64,000 nt of DNA. Source: Streptomyces sp. AC558_RSS880 (GTDB lineage Bacteria > Actinomycetota > Actinomycetes > Streptomycetales > Streptomycetaceae). A model generated the notes under the pieces. It did no database searches. It worked only from the letters and a program-made list of their open reading frames with translations, and was not told where the DNA came from. Where the stretch lies: the NCBI RefSeq assembly GCF_019049255.1, contig NZ_JAGMUJ010000007.1:62001-126000 (forward strand), given 5' to 3'. Positions 1 through 8,491 of this stretch are shown here, piece by piece (the stretch's first letter is position 1; each line of letters starts with the position of its first letter). The position numbers and the translations under genes are program-made.

Positions 1-1200
1 GGGCGGCAGCAGCACCGTGCCGGACGTCTCCATCATGTTCGGGTCGCTCAGCCCGGGGACCTTGGTGAACTTGTTGGTCTCCACGTCCCAGACGCCCGGG
101 TCGCGGCCCACGTCGTCCGGTCCGTAGCCGGCGTTGGAGCCCGAGTAGAAGACCTTGCCGTTCTGCATCAGGAACAGCGCCGGGTACGTCGGGAACTGGC
201 GGACCTCGTCGGTGTAGGTCCACTCCTTGGTCTCCGGGTCGTAGACCTCGTTCTTGCCCGGGACCAGCTGGCCGATGTCGTCGAGGCCGGAGACGCTGAG
301 GATCTTCCCGTCGCTCAGGGTGGTGAGCGTCGGGTACCAGCGGGACTCCTTCATCGGGTCGACCTTGATGTACTTCTCGGCGACCGGGTCGAACTCGAAG
401 GCGTCGTCGATGCCCTGGAAGTCCTTCTTGTCCAGGGCGAGTTTCTCCGCGATGCCGTACGTGTTGCGGGCGTCGGCGCCGGTCAGGCCCTGCACCCTGT
501 AGTTGTCCTGGGTGCCGGTCTCGTACTTGGCGCCTTCCTTCTGCGCCTCGACGTAGATGCGGCCGACGCCCGGGGTGTTGCCCAGGAACTCGCCGGTCGC
601 CGGGTCGAAGTTCTTCTTGGCGCGCGGGACGAGCACCGGGTCCTTGGAGACGAAGGTCTTGCCGTTCTCCTTGCCGGTGAACTTCGTGCCGGCGGGCAGG
701 GTGATCGGCTTGTCGGGGTTCTCGTTGTTGACGATCATCAGGCCGCCGGCCTTCTTCACGTCACCCTTGAGCTTCTCGTACCGCTTGGTGCCGCCCGCGA
801 TCAGCAGGTTGCCGTTGGCGAGCTGGGTGTGGCCGGTGCAGAACAGGTCGGTGGGCGTCGGCACCTTCTTGATGGTCCCCTTGACGGGGTCCCAGATCCG
901 GGTGTCGTACTTCTTCGCGTCGAAGTTGTCCTGGTTGTTGCCGGACCCCGCGACGAGCAGCACCTTGCCGGTGCGCAGCAGCGCCGCGTGAATGGTGTTC
1001 TGCCGGTACTCCTCGGGGAACTCGACGATCTCCCACTTGCCGTTCGCGGCCTTGTACTCGGGCTGGTTGATCTTGTACTGGTGGTACTTCTCGGTGCCGA
1101 AGCGGTACAGCCACGGCCCGTTCATCCCGGCCAGCGCCAGCACCACCGCCGTGCCTATCGCGATCCGACGGGCCCGACGGCGGCCTGCACGGTCCTTCAT
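1..1200 (-). CDS. glxA: GlxA radical copper oxidase (partial, 3' end beyond window)
   Basis: The first 400 residues of a galactose-oxidase/glyoxal-oxidase-like protein are visible; the C-terminus, with further copper ligands, lies outside the window. An N-terminal basic stretch and one hydrophobic segment (about residues 12-25) suggest a membrane-anchored extracytoplasmic enzyme. Kelch-like blades are evident. Cys121 (in LFCTGHTQ) and Trp288 (in SRWYP) match the cross-link cysteine and stacking tryptophan known for Streptomyces GlxA. The ATG at 1200 overlaps the cslA stop (ATGA, 1197-1200), so the pair is translationally coupled. In this family GlxA acts with CslA in depositing a glycan at hyphal tips, oxidising a sugar-terminal alcohol to an aldehyde. 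Confidence 0.93.
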   Translation of the reverse strand, partial: MKDRAGRRRARRIAIGTAVVLALAGMNGPWLYRFGTEKYHQYKINQPEYKAANGKWEIVEFPEEYRQNTIHAALLRTGKVLLVAGSGNNQDNFDAKKYDTRIWDPVKGTIKKVPTPTDLFCTGHTQLANGNLLIAGGTKRYEKLKGDVKKAGGLMIVNNENPDKPITLPAGTKFTGKENGKTFVSKDPVLVPRAKKNFDPATGEFLGNTPGVGRIYVEAQKEGAKYETGTQDNYRVQGLTGADARNTYGIAEKLALDKKDFQGIDDAFEFDPVAEKYIKVDPMKESRWYPTLTTLSDGKILSVSGLDDIGQLVPGKNEVYDPETKEWTYTDEVRQFPTYPALFLMQNGKVFYSGSNAGYGPDDVGRDPGVWDVETNKFTKVPGLSDPNMMETSGTVLLPP

Positions 1201-3200
1201 TCCTTACGTCCCCCAAGTCCACCAAGGGCGATCTGCATGGTCTGGTCGTTTCCGGGGGTCTCCCCGGTGCTCCCGGGGCCGCCGTGCGAGGCGGCCCAGG
1301 TGGGCCGGTCCTGCGGGGTGTGCTGCTGCGGCATCTGCGGCAGTTGCTGCGTGCGGGGTACCCCGGCGGGGTCCGGCTGCCCGCCGGCGGCGTGGGCGCC
1401 GGGCTTCTTCCGGTCCTGCCGCATGCCGTGCCGCCAGGCGAACATCGGCGCGGCGGTGATCAGCAGGGCGAAGGTCGCCCAGATCACCATCGCCGGGTGC
1501 GCGTGCCCGTAGACGTAGCCCGCGGCGATGGAACCGGCGAAGATCAGGATGAAGTACCAGTGGTACCGGAAGGTTCCGAACCAGGTGTCCGGGCTGGCCG
1601 AGTCACCCTTGGGGGTGACCACGAACTTGCTCTTCTTGCGCAGCACGGAGTCGATCAGCGCCTTCGCGTACAGCGGCGCCGACAGCGCGGACATCACCAT
1701 GCCGGCCACACCGCCGGAGCCCTCCGGCTCGTGCGGCGAGACGTTGTGCCGGCGGTTCCAGACGTACAGGCCGATCTGCAGGGCGGAGGCGTTGCCGTAG
1801 AGCATCAGCCAGACCGTGGGGTCGATGTTCACACCCGAGGCGCCCAGGCCCAGGAACAGCGCACAGCTGATCGCCGCCAGGATCCAGTTCAGGGCCGACA
1901 TCGGGTAGAAGATGATCATCATCGTGTAGTTGAAGAGCTTGCTCGGCGGGAGCGAGTACCAGCCCTTCCAGTACTGCTTGAGGATCGTCTCGTACGTACC
2001 GCGCGACCAGCGCATCTGCTGGGTGAAGAAGTCGGTCCAGGCGTTGGGGCCCTCACCGACCGCGAGCACGTCCGGGGTGTAGACCGAGCGCCACTTCCTC
2101 CCCGTCGCCGGGTTCTTGTGGCGGTGCATCTCGAAGCCGGTCGCCATGTCCTCGGTGATCGAGTCGTACAGACCGCCGATCTGCTTCAGCGCCTTGATGC
2201 GCACGGCGTTGGAGGTGCCGACGAACATCGGCGAGCCGTAGCGGTTGCCGGCGCGCTGGATCAGCGCGTGGAAGAGGAACTGCTGGGACTCGGCGGCCTT
2301 GGTGACGAAGTTGTCGTAGTTGCCGTACACCTGGGGGCCGATGACGAAGCCGACGTCCGGGTCGCGGAAGAAGCCGAGCATCCGCTCCAGGTAGTTCGGC
2401 AGCGGCACGTGGTCGGTGTCGACCGAGGCGAAGTAGTCGTAGTCGTCGCCGTGCGCGTCCAGCCAGGCGTTGTAGTTGCCGTGCTTGGTCTTGGCGCGGT
2501 GCGCGCCCTTCGCCTGGTTCCACTTCGCGACGCCCTTGCGGGAGAAGTGGTGCACGCCGAGCCGCGCGCAGACCTCCTTCACCTCGGGGTCGTCGCCCTC
2601 GTCGAGCAGCCAGACGTGCATCAGGCCCCGGTGGCGGATCTTGACGGCCGCCTCCAGGGTCTTCGTCACCATCTCCAGCGGCTCCTTGCCGGGGACGAAG
2701 GAGGTGAGGAAGGCGACCCGGGTGCCGGTCTCGGGCACCACCGGGATCGGGTCGCGGGCGACCAGCGTGGCGTGCGCGTTCGACAGCACGTTCATGCAGC
2801 GGAAGAACTCGATCAGGCCGATCGAGACGAGCATGACGATGTCGAGGGCCGGCAGCCACTCGAACTCCACGTAGTCCCGCTCGGTCCAGTGCGAGGGCTG
2901 CAGCAGCCATACCAGCAGCACCAGCGACAGCACCGGGGCCGCGGCCAGCATCAGCGCGATCCGGATGCGGTGCGGCTCCTGCGAGATCAGCGAGCGGTAC
3001 TGCACCTTGTACGGTCTGTTCGGATCGGGCTGGGTGAGGGGGCCCGCGAGCCGGCTGTAGTGCTCGTAGTCGTATCTCGGCAGCGTCTTCCTGATCCGGC
3101 GGAACGCGCCCGTGTTCCAGTTCCGATGCGAAGGCACCCTGAGCTGGGTGGTCTGGGACGGGTCGTCGTCCCTACCGGCGCCCGTCGGCGTCGACGTCAT
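1197..3200 (-). CDS. cslA: CslA cellulose-synthase-like GT2 glycosyltransferase
   Basis: A 667-residue processive family-2 glycosyltransferase. Two membrane segments (about 81-101 and 117-136) precede the cytosolic catalytic domain, and several more follow at about 415-600. Catalytic motifs are intact: D200, DTD at 261-263, TED at 349-351 and QQMRW at 394-398. The N-terminus is polar and the last 60 residues are Pro/Gln/Gly-rich. The stop overlaps glxA by 4 bases. It is expected to polymerise a beta-glucan-type polymer at the hyphal tip together with GlxA; the exact polymer cannot be read from sequence. The ATG start at 3200 fits the conserved N-terminus. Confidence 0.95.
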   Translation of the reverse strand: MTSTPTGAGRDDDPSQTTQLRVPSHRNWNTGAFRRIRKTLPRYDYEHYSRLAGPLTQPDPNRPYKVQYRSLISQEPHRIRIALMLAAAPVLSLVLLVWLLQPSHWTERDYVEFEWLPALDIVMLVSIGLIEFFRCMNVLSNAHATLVARDPIPVVPETGTRVAFLTSFVPGKEPLEMVTKTLEAAVKIRHRGLMHVWLLDEGDDPEVKEVCARLGVHHFSRKGVAKWNQAKGAHRAKTKHGNYNAWLDAHGDDYDYFASVDTDHVPLPNYLERMLGFFRDPDVGFVIGPQVYGNYDNFVTKAAESQQFLFHALIQRAGNRYGSPMFVGTSNAVRIKALKQIGGLYDSITEDMATGFEMHRHKNPATGRKWRSVYTPDVLAVGEGPNAWTDFFTQQMRWSRGTYETILKQYWKGWYSLPPSKLFNYTMMIIFYPMSALNWILAAISCALFLGLGASGVNIDPTVWLMLYGNASALQIGLYVWNRRHNVSPHEPEGSGGVAGMVMSALSAPLYAKALIDSVLRKKSKFVVTPKGDSASPDTWFGTFRYHWYFILIFAGSIAAGYVYGHAHPAMVIWATFALLITAAPMFAWRHGMRQDRKKPGAHAAGGQPDPAGVPRTQQLPQMPQQHTPQDRPTWAASHGGPGSTGETPGNDQTMQIALGGLGGRKE

Positions 3201-3380
3201 GAGTCATCCCCCCAACACGCGGCGGTCACCGCGTGCTTCGTCGCTTCCTCACGTCCGCTCCGGCCCCCTCGACCGTCACGGGCGTCTCAGTGATTGACCG
3301 CTGTCACCACGTCACCCACACCTTATAGACACGGTGCAGCGTTGTTCCGGTTGCATGATGCCCCCCTCGGCACCGCTTCA

Positions 3381-3406
3381 TGATGCGGGATCCTTGTCCC
3401 GCATCA
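3381..3406 (-). promoter_or_regulatory. Perfect hairpin in the cslA upstream region
   Basis: A 10-bp inverted repeat (TGATGCGGGA and TCCCGCATCA) is separated by a 6-base loop. It lies about 180 bp upstream of the cslA start and could be a leader-RNA structure or a dyad operator. It has no following T-run on the minus strand, so it is not an obvious terminator. Confidence 0.4.
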
Positions 3407-3619
3407 CCGGCAACCGGTTTCTTGCCCCCCAACCGCCGCGAACCCGCAGCAACGTGAAGAACCCAGGTTCTACGGTGCCCATCATGATCGCAAGATGCGA
3501 AACACGGTGTTCACCGGTCATACGGGTCCATTGTGAACGCTGAGGGAGACTCATGGGGCCGATGTTGCATACGTGCGCCGAGTGGGTTGCGTTCAACGGC
3601 CGCGAGGAGGTATCCGGCC

Positions 3620-3660
3620 AAAAACCGACGGGCCCCTCGTATGCACGAGGAGCCCGTCGG
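3620..3660 (-). terminator. Terminator downstream of tRNA-Lys copy 1
   Basis: A 15-bp near-perfect inverted repeat (3625-3639 with 3646-3660) follows the tRNA on the minus strand and ends in a T-run (A-run at 3620-3624 on the plus strand). Confidence 0.85.
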
Positions 3661-3665
3661 GTCGG

Positions 3666-3739
3666 TGCGCCGCCAGGGACTCGAACCCCGGACCCGCTGA
3701 TTAAGAGTCAGCTGCTCTAACCAACTGAGCTAGCGGCGC
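3666..3739 (-). tRNA. tRNA-Lys(CTT), copy 1
   Basis: A 74-nt cloverleaf with acceptor stem GCGCCGC/GCGGCGC, anticodon loop CTCTTAA (anticodon CTT), T-loop TTCGAAC and discriminator A. CCA is not encoded. It is identical to the copies at 7378-7451 and 22185-22258. Confidence 0.98.
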
Positions 3740-3946
3740 GCGCTGACGTCGTCACTCTACAGGAACCCGGCAGGTGCTTCCGACCGGAGGCCGCCCGGCC
3801 GCCACCCGCGGTCCACGGCCGGTACGGGCCCGGTCCACCGCCCGTACATCATTCGGACCGTCAACATGCGCGCGTGGAAGACGGTTGCGAAAATGACCGT
3901 CGTGCACGGACGTGGCGAAAACGAGCGGGAGTGTGAGGGGAATCGC

Positions 3947-5293
3947 ATGGAGTCTCCGGTGTTCGAGGAGATCGATCCGGCGGACGACTGCGACTGTCCC
4001 GGCTGCGCGCACTGGCGGCGGGTGCTTCCGCATTCCCGGACCGGCCGTTTTCCCGGCCATCCGGCGGCGCACCGGACCGCTCTCGTCGTGGCCGCCGTGA
4101 CCTCCGCCGCGATCGCCGCGCCCGCCGCCCCCGCGGTCGCCGCCCCCCAGCCCCAGCGTCCCGCCGATCCGGACGTTCCCGCAGGTGACGAGCCGGGAAC
4201 CCCGCAGGGGAGACGAGCCCCGCTGTACGGCCCCGGCGGTCAGGCGGCCCCGCTCGCGGGCCTCGCGCGCCCCGCGCGGGTGCCCGCGATCACCCGCGCG
4301 GACATCGTCGAGCGGGCCCGGAGCTGGGTCACCCGGAAGGTTCCGTACGGTGTGGCCTCGTACTGGTCCGACGGTTACCGGCAGGACTGTTCGGGTTATG
4401 TCTCGATGGCCTGGCGACTTCCCGGGAACGAATGGACCGGAAGCCTCGGGAAATACGCCGAGAGAATCACCAAGGACGAACTCCAGCCGGGCGACATGCT
4501 CCTGTTCCACAATGCGGCCAACCCCTACGGCGGATCACATGTGGTCCTTTTCGGCGGTTGGACGAACAGCGCCCGGTCCCAATACGTCGCCTATGAGCAG
4601 ACCGCACCGCACACCCTCCGGAGGGCCACCCCGTACGCCTACTGGAGGAACTCCGCGCGCTACGTCCCGTACCGCTACAAGGGGGTGAGCGACGGCGCGG
4701 CGGGGGCGGGGGCGTCCCTCCCGGCGGTCCGGACGCCGTTCCCCGGAGCGGCGTATTTCGGCCCCGGCGCGGAGAACGAGTACGTCGCCGAGCTCGGCCG
4801 GATGCTCGTCGCCCGCGGTGCCGGGCGCTTCTACCCCGCCCCTCCCGGACCGCGCTGGACGGACGCGGACCGCAGGGCGACCCGGGCGTTCCAGGAGGCC
4901 CAGGGGTGGCGGGGTGCGGCGGCGGACGGGCTGCCGGGGCCGCTGACCTGGGAGCTGCTGGTGACCGGCGGGGGTCGGGAGATCCCAAGCGGAGATTCCG
5001 CTTCCGGATCGTTCGCCTCGTCCGCCCCGCCACCCGCCCCCGCCTCGCACGGGGTGCCGGGTTATCCGGGCCGGGCGCCGTTCCGGCCGGGCGCCGTCAA
5101 CGACCACGTCACGCGGCTCGGGAGGCAGCTGGTGAAGAAGGGGTTCGGCCGGTACTACGCGAAGGGGCCGGGACCGCGCTGGAGCGAGGCCGACCGCCGC
5201 AATGTGGAGGACTTCCAGCGGTCCCAGGGCTGGCGCGGCGGGGCGGCGGACGGCTACCCGGGCCCGGAGACCTGGCGGCGGCTCTTCGCATGA
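3947..5293 (+). CDS. Secreted NlpC/P60-like hydrolase with two C-terminal peptidoglycan-binding-type repeats
   Basis: A 448-residue protein starting at ATG 3947 behind a GAGGGG site. Residues 1-45 carry a CxCxxC cluster (C15, C17, C20) and basic residues, then an Ala-rich hydrophobic segment at 46-66, so it is probably anchored or secreted. The catalytic domain (about 118-235) has the NlpC/P60 signature DCSGYV (C148) and the histidine of SHVVLF (H198). Two tandem repeats of about 75 residues follow, each with an AFQEAQGWRG or DFQRSQGWRG motif and PGPxTW, as in actinobacterial peptidoglycan-binding modules. It probably cleaves peptide stems of the wall. Its position beside cslA-glxA suggests a wall-remodelling role in glycan export, which is inference. 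Confidence 0.82.
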   Translation: MESPVFEEIDPADDCDCPGCAHWRRVLPHSRTGRFPGHPAAHRTALVVAAVTSAAIAAPAAPAVAAPQPQRPADPDVPAGDEPGTPQGRRAPLYGPGGQAAPLAGLARPARVPAITRADIVERARSWVTRKVPYGVASYWSDGYRQDCSGYVSMAWRLPGNEWTGSLGKYAERITKDELQPGDMLLFHNAANPYGGSHVVLFGGWTNSARSQYVAYEQTAPHTLRRATPYAYWRNSARYVPYRYKGVSDGAAGAGASLPAVRTPFPGAAYFGPGAENEYVAELGRMLVARGAGRFYPAPPGPRWTDADRRATRAFQEAQGWRGAAADGLPGPLTWELLVTGGGREIPSGDSASGSFASSAPPPAPASHGVPGYPGRAPFRPGAVNDHVTRLGRQLVKKGFGRYYAKGPGPRWSEADRRNVEDFQRSQGWRGGAADGYPGPETWRRLFA

Positions 5294-5380
5294 CCCACCC
5301 CGGGCGCGAGGTGCTCCTCGGCGTCCACGTCCCTCGAAGTGACCGATGTGACGCATCTGGCGCGGAGGCTGGAGGCACGC

Positions 5381-6592
5381 ATGACCACGACGGCATCCCC
5401 CGTCCCCGAGAGCACCCCCGAACACGTCCCCGAACACGTCTCCGGACACCTCCCCGAGTCCGGCGGCCCGGTGGACTGCGGTCCGGCGGGCGGCACGGCG
5501 GTCGCCCGGCCGGCCCGGCTCATCCACACCGAGTCCACCACCGAGATCCCCGTCCACCTGCTGTTCCGCGACGCCCCCGAGCCGGCGCCGGTGCGGCTGC
5601 GCCCGGTGGTCGTCGCCCGCCGGGCGGACGAGGGCGGGCGCGGCACGGGAGAGCGACCCCGTCCGCGCGGTCCGGCCGGCGGGCGGTCCGAACCCGCCGT
5701 CCCGCGGATCGACCCCGAGCTGGTGGAGCGGCCCGCCCGGGTGCTGCCCGGGGTCGTGGGGGTGTTCGCCGGGATGTGCGGGGCGGCCGGCTGCGCGGTC
5801 ACCTCGTGGTGGGCGGGCGTGCTGCCGCCGCCGGTGGCGGAGGCGCTCGGGCCGGCGGCGCGCGCCGGTGCGGCGGGGCTCGGCCCCGCGCAGTGGGCGG
5901 CGTACGCGGGGGCCGGGGCGCTCGGCCTGTTCGGGTTCGGCGGGCTGGCCCGCGGGCGGACCGGGCGGGCCTGGGTGCTCGGCCTGTTCGGCCGCTACCG
6001 GGGGACCGTCCGGCGGACCGGGCTGATGTGGGTCAACCCGCTGCTGCTGCGCCGCCGGGTCGACGTGCGGCTGCGGCACTGGCGCGGTGAGCCGATGCGG
6101 GCGGCCGACCGCAGCGGGGTCGCGCTGCGGGTGGCCGTCCTGGTGGTGTGGCGGGTGCGGGACACCGCGCGGGCGACGCTGGGTGTCGAGGACCACGAGG
6201 CGTATCTGCGCGCGTGCGTCGAGGCGGCGCTGGTGCGGGTGCCGGTGGCGGCGCCGGGTGCGGGCAGGGGCGCGGTGGAGGCGGCGCAGGACGCGCTGAC
6301 CCGGCTGGTGGCGGCGGACACCGCGCCGGTGGGGGTGGAGGTGTTCGCGGTGCGGCCGGTCCGGGTGGAGTACGCGCCCGAGGTGGCCGCCGCGATGCAC
6401 CGGCGCCGGATCGCCGCGCTGGACGCCCAGCACCGGGCGAGCGTGCTCGGTGCGGTCGTGGACTCGGTGGAGGACACGGTGACCCGGCTGACCGTGCGGG
6501 GACTGGTGGAGCTGGACGACTACGAACGCAAGGCGCTGGTGAAGGACCTGACGGTGGCGTTCTGCGCGGGACGGGGGGAGGCGGGCCCGTGA
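5381..6592 (+). CDS. SPFH/band 7 domain membrane protein
   Basis: A 403-residue protein. ATG 5381 is chosen over upstream in-frame codons because GGAGGC lies just before it. The first 110 residues are Pro/Glu/Gly-rich, with a short conserved stretch LIHTESTTEIPVHLLFRDA. Two hydrophobic segments (about 120-145 and 165-190) precede a band-7-like region (about 190-400) with the pattern REDRSGVALRVAV-type strands and a QHRASVLGAV helix. Members of this superfamily scaffold membrane microdomains. It may organise the neighbouring glycan machinery, but no direct evidence is visible. Confidence 0.75.
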   Translation: MTTTASPVPESTPEHVPEHVSGHLPESGGPVDCGPAGGTAVARPARLIHTESTTEIPVHLLFRDAPEPAPVRLRPVVVARRADEGGRGTGERPRPRGPAGGRSEPAVPRIDPELVERPARVLPGVVGVFAGMCGAAGCAVTSWWAGVLPPPVAEALGPAARAGAAGLGPAQWAAYAGAGALGLFGFGGLARGRTGRAWVLGLFGRYRGTVRRTGLMWVNPLLLRRRVDVRLRHWRGEPMRAADRSGVALRVAVLVVWRVRDTARATLGVEDHEAYLRACVEAALVRVPVAAPGAGRGAVEAAQDALTRLVAADTAPVGVEVFAVRPVRVEYAPEVAAAMHRRRIAALDAQHRASVLGAVVDSVEDTVTRLTVRGLVELDDYERKALVKDLTVAFCAGRGEAGP

Positions 6593-6657
6593 ACGCCGGG
6601 GGAACGGACCCTGCGATTGGTATGGACATGCTCAGTCCGTGCCCATAATCTCAGACT

Positions 6658-6669
6658 TGGTCTAGACCT
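6658..6669. promoter_or_regulatory. DasR-type (dre) operator upstream of the LPMO gene
   Basis: TGGTCTAGACCT, with a perfect 10-bp palindrome GGTCTAGACC at 6659-6668, lies 49 bp before the LPMO start. It matches the core of the known DasR consensus ACTGGTCTAGACCACT and resembles the pentamer/12-mer elements of Streptomyces chitinase promoters. GlcNAc-responsive control of the LPMO is therefore likely. Confidence 0.75.
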
Positions 6670-6717
6670 ACCTGCACGGCTCACGGAAACTCCCCCACGT
6701 TCACCAGGAGCGGCAGC

Positions 6718-7323
6718 ATGCGCACAAGGACCACGATGTACGCAGCCGCGGTGGGACTGGCCACGACCGGAGCGCTTGTGCTCTCCTCCGGTGGTGCCAG
6801 CGGCCACGGCTACACCGATCTGCCGGTCAGCCGGCAGAAGCTCTGCCAGAACGGCTCGGTGACCAACTGCGGATCCATCCAGTGGGAGCCGCAGAGCGTC
6901 GAGGGCCCGAAGGGCTTCCCCGCCTCGGGTCCCGCCGACGGGCAGCTCTGTTCCGCCAACAACACGCGGTTCGCCCAGCTCGACAGCCCGAAGACCCCCT
7001 CGGGCGGCGCCTGGCCCACGACCCGGGTGTCCGGCGGCCAGAACTACACCTTCCGGTGGCAGTTCACGGTCGGCCACGCCACCACGGACTTCAAGTACTA
7101 CGTCACCAAGCCGGGCTGGAACCAGAACCACAACCTGGCCCGCTCCGACCTCAACCTCACGCCGTTCCTGACCGTGCCCTACAACGGCCAGCGTCCGCCG
7201 GCGACCCTGTCCCACAGCGGCCGGCTGCCGTCCGGGCTCAGCGGACACCACGTGATCCTCGCGGTGTGGACGGTCCACGACACGGGCAACGCGTTCTACG
7301 CCTGCTCCGACGTCACGTTCTGA
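6718..7323 (+). CDS. AA10 lytic polysaccharide monooxygenase (chitin-binding family)
   Basis: A 201-residue single-domain secreted LPMO. The signal peptide ends at ASG, exposing His30 (HGYTD) as the N-terminal copper ligand. The second ligand is His120 (FTVGHAT), and the axial Phe193 is in NAFYACSDVTF; all are as expected for chitin-active AA10 enzymes. There is no carbohydrate-binding module. A GGAG site precedes the ATG. The DasR-type site upstream implies amino-sugar control. The homologous gene next to cslA in S. coelicolor/lividans has been linked, as I recall, to passage of the CslA/GlxA glycan through peptidoglycan, so it is likely part of this locus as well as of chitin turnover. Confidence 0.95.
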   Translation: MRTRTTMYAAAVGLATTGALVLSSGGASGHGYTDLPVSRQKLCQNGSVTNCGSIQWEPQSVEGPKGFPASGPADGQLCSANNTRFAQLDSPKTPSGGAWPTTRVSGGQNYTFRWQFTVGHATTDFKYYVTKPGWNQNHNLARSDLNLTPFLTVPYNGQRPPATLSHSGRLPSGLSGHHVILAVWTVHDTGNAFYACSDVTF

Positions 7324-7342
7324 TCCCCGTCCGGACACGTCA

Positions 7343-7372
7343 AAGGGCCTCTCGCTCCCACGAGAGGCCCTT
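7343..7372. terminator. Bidirectional terminator between LPMO and tRNA-Lys copy 2
   Basis: A perfect 12-bp inverted repeat AAGGGCCTCTCG/CGAGAGGCCCTT with loop CTCCCA lies between two convergent genes. Confidence 0.88.
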
Positions 7373-7377
7373 CTCGG

Positions 7378-7451
7378 TGCGCCGCCAGGGACTCGAACCC
7401 CGGACCCGCTGATTAAGAGTCAGCTGCTCTAACCAACTGAGCTAGCGGCGC
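7378..7451 (-). tRNA. tRNA-Lys(CTT), copy 2
   Basis: Identical in sequence to the copy at 3666-3739. It lies between the LPMO terminator and the iclR gene. Confidence 0.98.
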
Positions 7452-7537
7452 ATGACTCCCGCCGTCCGCTCTCGCGGTCGGCGACAAGAAAAATAATACC
7501 CGGTCCCCGGGGGTGGTCCGCACCACCGCCGGCTCGC

Positions 7538-8296
7538 CTAGATCGTCAGCGACAGCAGCACCGGGGCCGCGTTCCGGTTGAGGGTGTCGGCGGCCTGGCG
7601 CAGGCGGTGGGCGTGCGCGACCGGCAGGGACAGCGCCAGACAGCCCGCCGAGGAGCCGGCCGTGATCGGGACGGCCGCGCAGACCGTGCCGACCGCGTAC
7701 TCCTGGAGGTCCAGCACGGGCACGCTGGGCGGCTGCGCCGCCAGCCGGGAGAGCAGCAGCGTGTCGCTGGTGATGGTGCGCGAGGTGAGCCGGGCCATCC
7801 GGTGCCGGGCGAGGTGGTCGCGCCGGCCGTTGTGGTCGAGCTGGGTGAGCAGGCTCTTGCCGATCGCGGTGGCGTGCGCGGAGTGACGGAAGTCCACCCA
7901 CTCGTTGACCTTCGGGGTGGCCGGGCCGTCGGCGTACTGGGTGACCCTGACCTCGCCGTCGACGTACCGGCTGAGGTAGACGGCGGCGCCCACGCGGTCG
8001 CGGAGCCGGTCCAGGGTGCGCTGGAGCTTCTCGCGCAGCGCCTCCTCGTGCCCCTCGGCGGCGCCCAGGCGGGCGAAGGCCGCCCCGGTGACGTACGCGC
8101 CGTCGGCGATCTGCGCGACGTAGGCCTCGCGGCGCAGCATCCGCAGGAGCGTGGTCAGCCGCTCCGCGGTGAGGCCGGTCTCGCGGGCGATTTCGGTGTC
8201 GGTGACTCCTGTGGTGTGCCGCGCCACCGTCTCCAGGACGCGCAGCGCGTCCTGGACCGAGTGGTACGGCGCGGTCGGCTCGTGCCTCAGCGCCAC
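7538..8296 (-). CDS. IclR-family transcriptional regulator
   Basis: A 252-residue regulator. The frame stays open upstream, but GTG 8296, preceded by AGGGGG, gives the usual family length (about 250). The N-terminal winged helix-turn-helix (about residues 10-75) includes GVTDTEIARETGLTAERLTTLL. The C-terminal effector domain (about 85-250) contains the HATAIGKSLL and CAAVPI segments typical of the family. It is transcribed in the same direction as, and downstream of, the Ehu-type ABC genes. A 22-bp palindrome lies 126 bp upstream of its start and is a likely autoregulatory operator. It probably controls the adjoining transporter/catabolic genes (inference). Confidence 0.9.
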   Translation of the reverse strand: MALRHEPTAPYHSVQDALRVLETVARHTTGVTDTEIARETGLTAERLTTLLRMLRREAYVAQIADGAYVTGAAFARLGAAEGHEEALREKLQRTLDRLRDRVGAAVYLSRYVDGEVRVTQYADGPATPKVNEWVDFRHSAHATAIGKSLLTQLDHNGRRDHLARHRMARLTSRTITSDTLLLSRLAAQPPSVPVLDLQEYAVGTVCAAVPITAGSSAGCLALSLPVAHAHRLRQAADTLNRNAAPVLLSLTI

Positions 8297-8421
8297 GGTT
8301 TCCCCCTGCGCTCGCTCTTGGGGCCGTAATCCGGTCAGCGAATCCCCTCCACGATAGCCCTCAAACGGCTCCGGGGAAGCGGGTGTTGACGAGATCGCGG
8401 CCCCCTCAACTGCGGCGCCGA

Positions 8422-8443
8422 CCCTCTGGCATATGCCAGAGGG
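8422..8443. promoter_or_regulatory. Perfect 22-bp palindrome, candidate IclR operator
   Basis: CCCTCTGGCAT followed directly by its exact reverse complement ATGCCAGAGGG, in the iclR leader between the ABC ATPase stop and the iclR start. There is no loop and no T-run, so a protein-binding dyad is more likely than a terminator. Confidence 0.6.
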
Positions 8444-8491
8444 ATGCTCCACGGCGTGGACCTCGGGCATTGTCCCGTTCACGGTCCGTAG

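Larger units (their letters stand above)
3201..3665. other. Non-coding region upstream of cslA
   Basis: About 465 bases without a convincing gene. It should hold the cslA-glxA promoter (minus strand). Visible structure is a hairpin at 3381-3406 and the tRNA-Lys terminator at 3620-3660. Short ORFs here lack ribosome sites and Streptomyces codon bias. Confidence 0.6.

Noticed and set aside
1284..3293. 669-codon open frame antisense to cslA
   Set aside because: High-GC antisense shadow: Arg/Gly/Val/His-rich composition, no ribosome site, and cslA is strongly supported on the other strand.
4535..6433. 632-codon open frame antisense to the hydrolase and SPFH genes
   Set aside because: Low-complexity Pro/Arg translation opposite two well-supported genes.
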